A stretch of DNA of 15,738 nucleotides, from NCBI GenBank assembly GCA_004562175.1, contig SFRS01000004.1, positions 1 to 15,738 on the forward strand, in the 5' to 3' direction. Both the position numbers and the translations under genes were made by a program. Under the pieces are notes generated by a model. That model ran no database searches. It saw only the letters and a list, made by a program, of their open reading frames with translations, and had not been told where the DNA came from. This DNA is from a bacterium. Its GTDB lineage: Bacteria; Bacillota; Negativicutes; Acidaminococcales; Acidaminococcaceae. Positions 1 through 5,818 of the stretch are shown here, piece by piece (position 1 is the first letter of the stretch; every line of letters starts with the position of its first letter).

Positions 1-1322
1 ATTTGCACGATTTTCGGGGTCTTGCCATCGAAGAGAGTGCCTTCGATTTTGTGGGTGCCCTTGGCGGTAGTGATGCGCACATTGATAGCGGTGGAGAAGT
101 AGCCGGGCTTATTGGCTTTAACTTCTTTAACCTCGATATTGCGCTTTTTAGCCATGCCGGGCGCATTGACGAAGTTGACGCTTTCTTGCAGGATGGGGTT
201 CAGCAGGCCCTTTAAGAAGGCAGTGGTGAGAGCTTGGGTTTCGGTTTCAGCCAAGGTGCCGGTGAATTCCACCTCTACCTTGGTGATGGGGCCATCGGCC
301 AGATAAATACCCACGGTGCCCATGCGTTCAGCAAGGCCAAAGTAGGGGCGAATAACCTCGGCCACGCTCTTGGGAATAGGAGCCATGTTGACGGCAGTCA
401 TAACAGGGCGACCCTCCAAGGCATCGATAACGCCGTAGGCAACGTCCACAGCGACGCCGATTTGGGCTTCTTCGGTGGAAGCGCCCAAGTGCGGGGTTTG
501 CACTACATTGAACAAGCCTAAGAAGGGATTATTTTCCTTGGTCAGGGGCTCGGAGGGATAAACGTCGATGGCAGCGCCGGCAATTTTGCCGGACTTGATG
601 CCGTCGGCGATGGCTTGATGGTCGCTGCAGCCACCGCGGGCGCAGTTGACGATGCGGACGCCATCCTTCATCTTTGCGATGGTTTCCGCATTGATCATAT
701 GCTCGGTCTCTTTGGTCAGAGGCGTGTGAATGGTGATGTAGTCGGAGCGTTTCAGCAGGGTATCTAAGTCAACCAGCTCCACGCCTACTTGGCGCGCACG
801 TTCTTCAGAAATATAGGGGTCATAGCCGATGGTGGTCATTTCCATGCCCTGCATGCGCTTAGCAACGCGACTGCCGATGCGGCCCACACCGATGATGCCC
901 AAGGTGCGGCCTTGGACCTGAATGCCGGTGAAGGATTTGCGGTCCCATTTGCCCTCTTGGATGGATTGGTGAGCTTGGGGGATGTGGCGGGTCATGGCCA
1001 TGAGCATGGCTACGGTGTGTTCGGTGGCAGCCATGGTGTTGCCTTCGGGGGTGTTCAAAACGACGATGCCCTTGGCAGTGGCGGCGGGTATGTCGATGTT
1101 GTCGACGCCTACGCCGGCGCGGCCGATTACCTTCAGGCGAGTGCTTGCTTCGATGACTTCCTTGGTGACGCGTGTGAGGGAGCGTGTTACGAGGGCATCA
1201 TAGTTATTAATAACCTTGATGAGCTCGTCAGGCTCCATATTGGGCATAATATCTACATCAAAATGCTCGCGCAGCAGTGCCACGCCCTTTTCACTAATAT
1301 CATTACTTACGAATACTTTCAT
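1..1322 (-). CDS. serA: D-3-phosphoglycerate dehydrogenase SerA (3' end outside window)
   Basis: Catalyses the NAD-dependent oxidation of 3-phosphoglycerate to 3-phosphohydroxypyruvate, the first step of serine synthesis in the cytoplasm. Reading the minus strand from ATG at 1320-1322 gives 440 codons in the window. The Rossmann motif GxGxxG is at about residues 145-150. The catalytic trio of the family is present: Arg229 (in CARGG), Glu258 (in SEP) and His278 (in TPHLGAST). After about residue 310 the protein continues into what looks like the intervening allosteric substrate-binding domain; a long-form SerA of about 525 residues would have its ACT domain beyond the left edge. The start is supported by AAGGAGGA seven bases upstream. 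The stretch just after CARGG reads CSDH, where many relatives have IIDE-like residues. It is the second gene of a serC-serA unit, 239 bases behind serC. No separate strong promoter is obvious, so the upstream T-box probably controls both. Confidence 0.95.
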   Translation of the reverse strand, partial: MKVFVSNDISEKGVALLREHFDVDIMPNMEPDELIKVINNYDALVTRSLTRVTKEVIEASTRLKVIGRAGVGVDNIDIPAATAKGIVVLNTPEGNTMAATEHTVAMLMAMTRHIPQAHQSIQEGKWDRKSFTGIQVQGRTLGIIGVGRIGSRVAKRMQGMEMTTIGYDPYISEERARQVGVELVDLDTLLKRSDYITIHTPLTKETEHMINAETIAKMKDGVRIVNCARGGCSDHQAIADGIKSGKIAGAAIDVYPSEPLTKENNPFLGLFNVVQTPHLGASTEEAQIGVAVDVAYGVIDALEGRPVMTAVNMAPIPKSVAEVIRPYFGLAERMGTVGIYLADGPITKVEVEFTGTLAETETQALTTAFLKGLLNPILQESVNFVNAPGMAKKRNIEVKEVKANKPGYFSTAINVRITTAKGTHKIEGTLFDGKTPKIVQ

Positions 1323-1357
1323 TGGAAGTTCCTCCTTGTAATTGTTGCAATAAGAAT

Positions 1358-1553
1358 TGAAATTCGTAATAAGTAAGCATCATGCTCGCGGTGATTTTCT
1401 TAACGCAAATTTCGTGGGGTTCAATTGGCCTCTGCGGGGTACTATTTGTCTCGCAGAGTAATATACGCTTTCGAACCCTTGAGGCCATTGTACCAAGCCA
1501 CTCATTTGCTAAAAATCACAGCTCACCTGCTGCTTACTCATTACTCAATTTCA
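1358..1553. repeat. 196-bp imperfect palindrome between serC and serA
   Basis: The left arm, starting TGAAATTCGTAATAAGTAAG at 1358, matches the reverse complement of the right arm, which ends at 1553. Arms are about 75-80 bases and roughly three quarters identical with a few small gaps. Shared blocks include GTAAT-AGTAAGCA, GTGATTTT, GCAAA, GTGG and GGCCTC. A shorter perfect hairpin, CTCTGCG with CGCAGAG (1430-1436 and 1452-1458), sits in the centre as an alternative fold. Transcribed from the serC promoter it would form a very long hairpin. The near-full-length inverted structure suggests a MITE-like or other mobile palindromic element, but no target-site duplication is clear. It does not resemble the 105-bp repeat family elsewhere in the window. 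Confidence 0.7.
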
Positions 1554-1561
1554 TATATTTT

Positions 1562-2635
1562 TTACTCGTGGCTTTTCTGGTATTCTTTCATAAACTCAGC
1601 TAGTGCTACGCAGGCCTCCATTGGGACTGCGTTGTAGGTGCTGGCGCGGCAGCCGCCCACTAGGCGGTGTCCGCCGATGCCCACAAAGCCTGCGGCTTTG
1701 CCCTTGGCCACGAAATCCTTTTCCATTTCCGGCGTGGCCAGATTAAAGGTGATGTTCATAAGGCTGCGGGAGCCCTTTTCGGCGTGACCCTTGTAGAAGC
1801 CGTTGCTGTTGTCAATTACGTCATAAATAACCTTAGCCTTGGCTTCGTTGTTCTTCGCGATTGCTTCCACGCCACCCTGCTTTTTAATCCAGTGCAGGGT
1901 TTTGTTCACCATGTAAATGGCAAAAACCGGCGGGGTGTTGTAGAGAGAATCATTGTCAGCGAAGGTGGAGTACTTGAGCATGGTGGGCAGCTCCTGACGC
2001 GCCGTGGCCAAAAAGCGCTTCTTCGCAATGACGATGACGACGCCCGCGGGACCAAGATTCTTTTGTGCACCGGCGTAAATCAGATCGAAGTCTGCCACAT
2101 TAACCTTGCGGGAGAGAATGTCGCTGGACATGTCGCAAATTACGGGCACATCAAATTTGGGAAAGCTTTTGTATTCTGTGCCGTAAATAGTGTTGTTAGC
2201 CGTGATATGCACATACGAGGTGTCTGGCTTGAAGCTAAACTCGGTGGGGATATAGCTGTGATTTTTGTCAGCACTGGAGGCTGCTTCGTAGGCTTCCCCA
2301 AAGAATTTGGCCTCAGCCATGGCCTTTTTGGCCCACACGCCCGTATTCACATAGGCAGCATATTTTTTCGTGTGGAAATTGGCGGCAGTCATCAAAAATT
2401 GGGTGCTGCCACCGCCTTGGATAAAGAGAATTTCATAATCCTCAGGAATATCCATGAGCTCCCGCAGCAGCGCCTTGGTTTCTGCGTGCATAGCCGCATA
2501 ATCAGCGCTGCGATGGCTCATTTCGATAATGCTCATGCCGGTGTCGGCATAATTCAAAAATTCTGCTTGGGCCTCCTGCAAAACCTCCAAGGGCATGCAA
2601 GAGGGGCCTGCATTAAAATTATAAGCTCTTTTCAT
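1562..2635 (-). CDS. serC: Phosphoserine aminotransferase SerC
   Basis: A PLP-dependent class-V aminotransferase that converts 3-phosphohydroxypyruvate and glutamate to O-phosphoserine and 2-oxoglutarate, the second step of serine synthesis; the family also acts in pyridoxal phosphate synthesis in some bacteria. The protein is 357 residues, normal for SerC. The N-terminus YNFNAGPS is the family signature, GGGSTQF at about 74-80 fits the phosphate-binding region, and Lys192 in AGAQKNLGPAG is the expected Schiff-base lysine. The start at 2635 is chosen because MKRAYNFNAGP is the conserved N-terminus and AAGGAAG lies upstream. An in-frame extension to 2980 exists but is translated from the T-box leader and is not protein. 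First gene of the serC-serA unit; expression should rise when charged serine tRNA is scarce. Confidence 0.97.
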   Translation of the reverse strand: MKRAYNFNAGPSCMPLEVLQEAQAEFLNYADTGMSIIEMSHRSADYAAMHAETKALLRELMDIPEDYEILFIQGGGSTQFLMTAANFHTKKYAAYVNTGVWAKKAMAEAKFFGEAYEAASSADKNHSYIPTEFSFKPDTSYVHITANNTIYGTEYKSFPKFDVPVICDMSSDILSRKVNVADFDLIYAGAQKNLGPAGVVIVIAKKRFLATARQELPTMLKYSTFADNDSLYNTPPVFAIYMVNKTLHWIKKQGGVEAIAKNNEAKAKVIYDVIDNSNGFYKGHAEKGSRSLMNITFNLATPEMEKDFVAKGKAAGFVGIGGHRLVGGCRASTYNAVPMEACVALAEFMKEYQKSHE

Positions 2636-2660
2636 AATAGTTCGCTTTCTTCCTTTCGAA

Positions 2661-2690
2661 ACGCGCGATAAGGCATCATCTGCTTCATCG
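2661..2690. repeat. Half copy of the 105-bp palindromic repeat in the serC leader
   Basis: The stretch ATAAGGCATCATCTGCTTC (from 2668) matches the left arm of the repeat at 6746-6850 with about 20 of 22 bases identical across ATAAGGCATCATCTRCTTCRTC. The rest of the element is missing. It lies between the second T-box terminator and the serC ribosome binding site, so it is part of the serC 5' untranslated region. It looks like a remnant or a solo arm. Confidence 0.6.
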
Positions 2691-2696
2691 TTTATC

Positions 2697-2737
2697 AAAA
2701 AAATATAGAGAAGCAAGTCCTTTGGGACGAGCTTCTC
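2697..2737 (-). terminator. Second T-box intrinsic terminator (serC-proximal)
   Basis: On the minus strand GAGAAGC pairs with GCTTCTC, with an inner GTCC/GGAC helix separated by a two-by-two mismatch and a CAAA loop. It is followed by TATA and seven Ts. It overlaps the 3' side of the second T-box antiterminator, as expected of a switching terminator. Confidence 0.85.
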
Positions 2738-2741
2738 CTCT

Positions 2742-2754
2742 CGCGGTACCACCC
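2742..2754 (-). promoter_or_regulatory. Second T-box antiterminator sequence
   Basis: The minus strand reads GGGTGGTACCGCG, a match to the conserved T-box bulge motif that pairs with the free acceptor end of uncharged tRNA. It is preceded by CAATTT, echoing the first module, and is followed directly by its own terminator. No separate Stem I precedes it, because only about 28 bases lie between the first terminator and this motif. Confidence 0.85.
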
Positions 2755-2781
2755 AAATTGCCTCGGCGCAGCAGCACAAAT

Positions 2782-2814
2782 AAAAAAAGCTCCCATCCCA
2801 CATGGGACGAGAAC
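2782..2814 (-). terminator. First T-box intrinsic terminator
   Basis: The minus strand forms a 12-pair hairpin, GTTCTCGTCCCA with TGGGATGGGAGC including several G-U pairs, closed by a TG loop and followed directly by seven Ts. It sits immediately after the first T-box motif. Confidence 0.85.
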
Positions 2815-2818
2815 TGCT

Positions 2819-2831
2819 CGCGGTGCCACCC
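2819..2831 (-). promoter_or_regulatory. First T-box antiterminator sequence
   Basis: The minus strand reads GGGTGGCACCGCG preceded by CAAATT, the standard T-box motif that binds the tRNA acceptor end. It follows the Stem I-III region at normal spacing, so this module is the canonical one. Confidence 0.88.
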
Positions 2832-3007
2832 AATTTGCCAAAGGCCAACTTTCTTTCGCTGTATCGGGCGAACCCGTCAAATTCATCATTTGCCGCTTCG
2901 GAGCGGAACAGGGGAGCCTCACTACTGTCTTGCATCGACCGACAGCTTTCTGAAAGCTTGGCAGGCTGCTTCTCCTTCATCGCGTTGCAATATTGATATT
3001 AAAGTGA

Positions 3008-3035
3008 ATTATAACACTTTTACGAACGGAGTCAA
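3008..3035 (-). promoter_or_regulatory. Promoter of serC-serA
   Basis: On the minus strand TTGACT (3030-3035) and TATAAT (3008-3013) are separated by 16 bases, close to the sigma-A/sigma-70 consensus. A start near 3001 would place the whole T-box leader in the transcript. Confidence 0.85.
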
Positions 3036-3099
3036 GCAAAATCAAAGAAAATATTCGTGTATACTTGTTTTGCCGACAATGTGTTAGAAAGTTTACACC

Positions 3100-3154
3100 C
3101 AAAAGCCACAATTACCCGCTTAAGAGCTGTTTTTCGCGTTCCTTGTGGCTTTTG
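3100..3154. repeat. 12-bp perfect inverted repeat upstream of the thiC promoter
   Basis: CAAAAGCCACAA (3100-3111) and TTGTGGCTTTTG (3143-3154) are perfect inverted arms around a 31-base loop. The pair lies in the divergent region between the serC and thiC promoters and ends two bases before the putative thiC -35 box. It could be a protein-binding site or a remnant of a palindromic element. No U-tract makes it a convincing terminator. Confidence 0.5.
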
Positions 3155-3155
3155 C

Positions 3156-3184
3156 TTGCATATTTTTCTGTTTAGTGCTAAAGT
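3156..3184 (+). promoter_or_regulatory. Probable thiC promoter
   Basis: TTGCAT (3156-3161) and TAAAGT (3179-3184) are 17 bases apart. The -10 box is not a perfect match, but the site is placed correctly about 20 bases before the riboswitch aptamer. Confidence 0.5.
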
Positions 3185-3202
3185 TAGTGCAGTTGAAGAA
3201 AA

Positions 3203-3288
3203 TCGCTAGGGGCGCAGCAAGGTAGCTGCTGAGAGGAAGATTCCGACCCTTTGAACCTGAGACGGTTAGTACCGGCGTAGGAAAGCGT
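3203..3288 (+). ncRNA. TPP riboswitch (THI element)
   Basis: Binds thiamine pyrophosphate and shuts off the downstream gene. The conserved THI-box segments are all visible in order: GGGGCGC at 3209-3215, CTGAGA at 3229-3234, ACCCTTTGAACCTGA at 3246-3260 and GGTTAGTACCGGCGTAGG at 3264-3281. CGCT (3204-3207) and AGCG (3284-3287) can close P1. It is followed by an intrinsic terminator and thiC, so control is most likely by transcription attenuation. Confidence 0.96.
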
Positions 3289-3303
3289 AGTTGTAAAAAG
3301 ACT

Positions 3304-3333
3304 AGCTGTCGCAGGAAGCGCGACAGCTTTTTT
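3304..3333 (+). terminator. Riboswitch-controlled terminator before thiC
   Basis: AGCTGTCGC (3304-3312) pairs perfectly with GCGACAGCT (3320-3328) and is followed by a run of Ts. It sits between the TPP aptamer and the thiC ribosome binding site, as expected for the expression platform. Confidence 0.88.
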
Positions 3334-3378
3334 ATTGCTGGCGTACAGGTAGAGCGAAGATTAAAGGAGGCAAATTAG

Positions 3379-4680
3379 ATGGCAACACAAATGCAATTGG
3401 CAAGACAGGGCATCATTACCGATGCTATGAAAATCGTGGCAGAGCAGGAGCAGGTAACTGCGGAGTTTATTCGTGAGGGCGTGGCCGCAGGCACCATCGC
3501 CATCCCCTGCAATATCAATCATAAAAATATTATCCCCCGCGGCGTGGGCCAAGGACTGAAGGTCAAGGTCAACGCCAATATCGGCACCTCCTCCAGCTTC
3601 CCCGACCCGGAGCCGGAGCTGAAAAAGCTGGCTGCTGCTATCGAAGCCGGTGCGGACTCCGTCATGGACCTGTCCACGGGCAATAATATCAGCGCTTCCC
3701 GCCAAGCCATCATTGGCGCATCCACGGTTATGGTGGGTACTGTGCCCATGTATCAGGTGACCGTAGAGACCATTTTGAAGCGCGGTGCAGTGGTGGAAAT
3801 GACCAAGGAGGATATCTTTGATGTTATTCGCCAGCAGGCTGCCGATGGCGCGGACTTTATGACCATTCACTGCGGCATCAACAAAAATGTGCTCAAGGCC
3901 TTGATTGACGAGGGACGCGTTATGGACGTGGTCAGCCGCGGTGGCTCCTTCATCACCGGCTGGATGCTGCACAACGACAAGGAAAATCCTCTTTATGAAT
4001 ACTATGATGAAATTCTCGATATCTGCGCTGAATACGATGTGACTATTTCCCTGGGTGATGGCCTGCGCCCCGGCTGCATTGCGGACGCCACCGACAGAGC
4101 CCAAATCCAGGAGCTGCTGAATTTAGGCGAGCTGACCCAGCGCGCTTGGGACAAGGGCGTGCAGGTTATGGTGGAGGGCCCAGGACACGTGCCCTACAAC
4201 CAAATCGCTGCCAATATGCAGCTGCAAAAACGCCTGTGCCATGGCGCTCCCTTCTACGTTTTGGGACCTTTGGTAACCGACGTTGCCCCCGGCTACGACC
4301 ACATCACTAGCGCCATCGGCGGCACCTTGGCTGCTGTCAGCGGTGCGGACTTCCTGTGCTATGTAACTCCCGCCGAGCATCTTGGCCTGCCCGATTTGCA
4401 GGACGTGCGCGAGGGCGTCATTGCAGCGCGCATTGCAGCCCATGCAGCGGACTTGGCTAAGGGCAACAAGCAGGCCTGGGAGTGGGATTTGGCCATGGCC
4501 AAGGCCCGCAAGGTGCTGGATTGGCCGGAGCAGCTGCGCCTTGCTATTGACCCCATCAAGGCCACCGAATATCGCACTCGCAAGAACAAGAGCGATGACG
4601 AGGCCTGCTCCATGTGCGGTGATTACTGTGCAGTGAAAATTGTGGGTCAATATTTAGAGGAGCACATGCGCAAGCAATAA
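3379..4680 (+). CDS. thiC: Phosphomethylpyrimidine synthase ThiC (short form)
   Basis: A radical-SAM enzyme that rearranges 5-aminoimidazole ribotide into the hydroxymethylpyrimidine phosphate half of thiamine, in the cytoplasm. The protein is 433 residues, the short form without the N-terminal extension of the ~630-residue proteobacterial enzyme. Seen motifs include the NINHKN segment near 46, EGPGHVP in the middle, and the C-terminal cluster ligands Cys410, Cys413 and Cys417 in CSMCGDYC. That spacing is C-x2-C-x3-C, one residue shorter than the C-x2-C-x4-C usually cited. The start at 3379 has AAAGGAGG eight to fifteen bases upstream. The gene stands alone behind a TPP riboswitch, so it should be repressed when thiamine pyrophosphate is plentiful. 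Confidence 0.97.
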   Translation: MATQMQLARQGIITDAMKIVAEQEQVTAEFIREGVAAGTIAIPCNINHKNIIPRGVGQGLKVKVNANIGTSSSFPDPEPELKKLAAAIEAGADSVMDLSTGNNISASRQAIIGASTVMVGTVPMYQVTVETILKRGAVVEMTKEDIFDVIRQQAADGADFMTIHCGINKNVLKALIDEGRVMDVVSRGGSFITGWMLHNDKENPLYEYYDEILDICAEYDVTISLGDGLRPGCIADATDRAQIQELLNLGELTQRAWDKGVQVMVEGPGHVPYNQIAANMQLQKRLCHGAPFYVLGPLVTDVAPGYDHITSAIGGTLAAVSGADFLCYVTPAEHLGLPDLQDVREGVIAARIAAHAADLAKGNKQAWEWDLAMAKARKVLDWPEQLRLAIDPIKATEYRTRKNKSDDEACSMCGDYCAVKIVGQYLEEHMRKQ

Positions 4681-4686
4681 ATTGAC

Positions 4687-4744
4687 CTGCTTTGGGGTAT
4701 AATGGGCTTTATCCCGTGGACAAAGCCGGAAATAAGCAGCTTTT
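4687..4744 (+). terminator. Possible thiC terminator
   Basis: CTGCTT (4687-4692) can pair with AAGCAG (4734-4739), enclosing an inner GGCTTT/AAAGCC hairpin (4705-4710 and 4722-4727), followed by CTTTT. The U-tract is short and the stem is interrupted, so this is a weak call. Confidence 0.35.
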
Positions 4745-4749
4745 ACAGT

Positions 4750-4777
4750 TTCACCAATGTGAAAAATATGTTATAAT
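4750..4777 (+). promoter_or_regulatory. Promoter of the DUF535 gene
   Basis: TTCACC (4750-4755) and a perfect TATAAT (4772-4777) are separated by 16 bases. The predicted start lies around 4784, giving a leader of about 27 bases. Confidence 0.65.
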
Positions 4778-4796
4778 GTTACCAACTACAACATTA
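4774..4796. promoter_or_regulatory. Operator-like inverted repeat over the DUF535 transcription start
   Basis: TAATGTT (4774-4780) and AACATTA (4790-4796) are perfect 7-base inverted arms around nine bases. They overlap the -10 box and the expected start, a position typical of a repressor site. A chance AT-rich palindrome is possible. Confidence 0.35.
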
Positions 4797-4810
4797 CATA
4801 GGGGTAACTC

Positions 4811-5716
4811 ATGGAGAAAAACATTTTAGAATACGTAGGTAATAGCTTATATAATCTCAAAGACTTAAAGCAAATGAAGCGCTATTTGGTGTTCCGCACC
4901 CGTTGCCGCCTGCACAGCGGTATGGTCAACGATTTGCTGGATTTTTTTGCTGCCAATGAGCATCGTGAACAATGGCTCATGGGCAACCCTTCTTTTGTGG
5001 AGCAGGCCACCCGCTCCTTCTTTTACAAGGGCTCCACTTGGGATGAACGCATGCAGCTAGTGAAGGACCACGTCATGATTATGGAGCAGTACTTCAAGCC
5101 GGAGCTCATGGACCAGCTTTACGGTGAGCGCAAATCTGTGCAGCTGTGGGAGGACTCCTATCAGGACAAGCCGCTATCCATGTTCCTCACCTTCCATGCG
5201 GGCCAACGCAAGGAGGGCTGCCTTTCCCTGATGATGACCTATGAGCGTGAAGCCTTGTACCAAATCATGTTCTGGTTTGCCAAAAATCCTGCGGATGGCA
5301 AAAATGTCATTTACATTGGGGCGCTGCAGGGACCGCAAAATGGTAACGAGCTCATCAAGGGCTTGACCAAGGCCTTCTTTGGCTATCGCACCAAGAATTT
5401 GATTTTCTACGGCCTGCGCAGTGTGGCCAAGGCTTTGGGCATTACCAATATTTATGCGGTGGCCAATGAGGGCTATTATGCCATGAGTCATGTACGCATG
5501 GACCGCAAGCTGAAAACCGATTTTGGTGCCTTCTGGCAGGAGTGCGAGGGCAAGCAGTGCTCCGACAGACGCTTTTACATCATGCCCGTGGCTGAATATC
5601 GCAAATCCATGGAGGAGCTGAAGCCCTCTAAAAGAGCGCAGCATCGTCGTCGCTTCGCCAAAATGGACGAAATGGAAGCAGCGGTGGCCACGAGTCTGGC
5701 ACAATTTCAAAAATAA
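4811..5716 (+). CDS. VirK/YbjX-like (DUF535) protein
   Basis: A 301-residue protein that I recognise as the VirK/YbjX (DUF535) family. The family signature is most visible at residues 195-223 (KNLIFYGLRSVAKALGITNI onward, then ANEGYY) and in VIYIGALQGP at 166-175. In enterobacteria, family members have been linked to envelope stress, antimicrobial-peptide resistance and correct placement of a surface protein; the biochemical activity is unknown. No signal peptide or membrane helix is seen, so it is probably cytoplasmic. The C-terminus has a basic stretch (about 273-284) before a helical tail. The start has AGGGG six bases upstream. It has its own promoter and a strong terminator, so it is a one-gene unit, but it sits two genes from an LPS operon, which suits an envelope role. 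That link is inference. Confidence 0.8.
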   Translation: MEKNILEYVGNSLYNLKDLKQMKRYLVFRTRCRLHSGMVNDLLDFFAANEHREQWLMGNPSFVEQATRSFFYKGSTWDERMQLVKDHVMIMEQYFKPELMDQLYGERKSVQLWEDSYQDKPLSMFLTFHAGQRKEGCLSLMMTYEREALYQIMFWFAKNPADGKNVIYIGALQGPQNGNELIKGLTKAFFGYRTKNLIFYGLRSVAKALGITNIYAVANEGYYAMSHVRMDRKLKTDFGAFWQECEGKQCSDRRFYIMPVAEYRKSMEELKPSKRAQHRRRFAKMDEMEAAVATSLAQFQK

Positions 5717-5723
5717 TTTGCAC

Positions 5724-5761
5724 AGCTTACCTGTTTCCTAAGCAGGTAAGCTATTTTTTTT
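5724..5761 (+). terminator. Intrinsic terminator after the DUF535 gene
   Basis: AGCTTACCTG (5724-5733) pairs perfectly with CAGGTAAGCT (5743-5752), followed by A and eight Ts. A strong rho-independent terminator. Confidence 0.92.
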
Positions 5762-5774
5762 ACTAACAGTATGG

Positions 5775-5780
5775 TATAAT
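5775..5780 (+). promoter_or_regulatory. -10 box of the exported-protein gene
   Basis: A perfect TATAAT lies 38 bases before the start codon. The -35 position falls in the T-rich tail of the preceding terminator and has no clear consensus, so only the -10 box is called. Confidence 0.55.
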
Positions 5781-5818
5781 TAAACATATATAGCTTATTC
5801 TGATTGGAGGTTTAAAAA

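Larger units (their letters stand above)
2697..3001 (-). ncRNA. T-box riboswitch leader of serC-serA, with doubled antiterminator/terminator
   Basis: A T-box leader senses the charging state of a tRNA and lets transcription continue when that tRNA is uncharged. The predicted transcript starts near 3001. The Stem I region contains the conserved ATGAAG (2975-2980), a CAGAAAGCTGTC segment matching the AG-bulge region, and GCAAGACAG pairing back to it. A GCCT/AGGC helix places TCC (2913-2915) on the 3' side of the likely specifier loop, which reads as a serine codon and fits the genes served; this assignment is tentative. Two small hairpins follow (CCGCT-AGCGG and CGGG-CCCG). The first antiterminator motif GGGTGGCACCGCG is at 2819-2831, with a second module downstream at 2697-2754. 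Confidence 0.88.

Noticed and set aside
789..1376. 195-codon plus-strand frame opposite serA
   Set aside because: Antisense shadow with low-complexity Gly/Ala/His composition; serA motifs are on the other strand.
1358..1553. A second T-box or known riboswitch before serA
   Set aside because: No GGGTGG-type T-box motif, aptamer consensus or terminator U-tract; the symmetry of the whole region fits a palindromic element better.
1667..2671. 334-codon plus-strand frame opposite serC
   Set aside because: Antisense shadow; its sequence has no recognisable domain and serC is certain.
1562..2980. 472-residue minus-strand reading frame as an N-terminally extended SerC
   Set aside because: The extra 115 residues are translated through the T-box leader, including both terminators; the conserved SerC N-terminus and a ribosome binding site support a start at 2635.
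2722..3087. Short plus-strand frames between serC and thiC
   Set aside because: They lie across the T-box leader and promoter on the opposite strand and show no protein-like features.
3361..4104. 247-codon minus-strand frame opposite thiC
   Set aside because: Antisense shadow of a strongly conserved gene; no family resemblance and no ribosome binding site logic.
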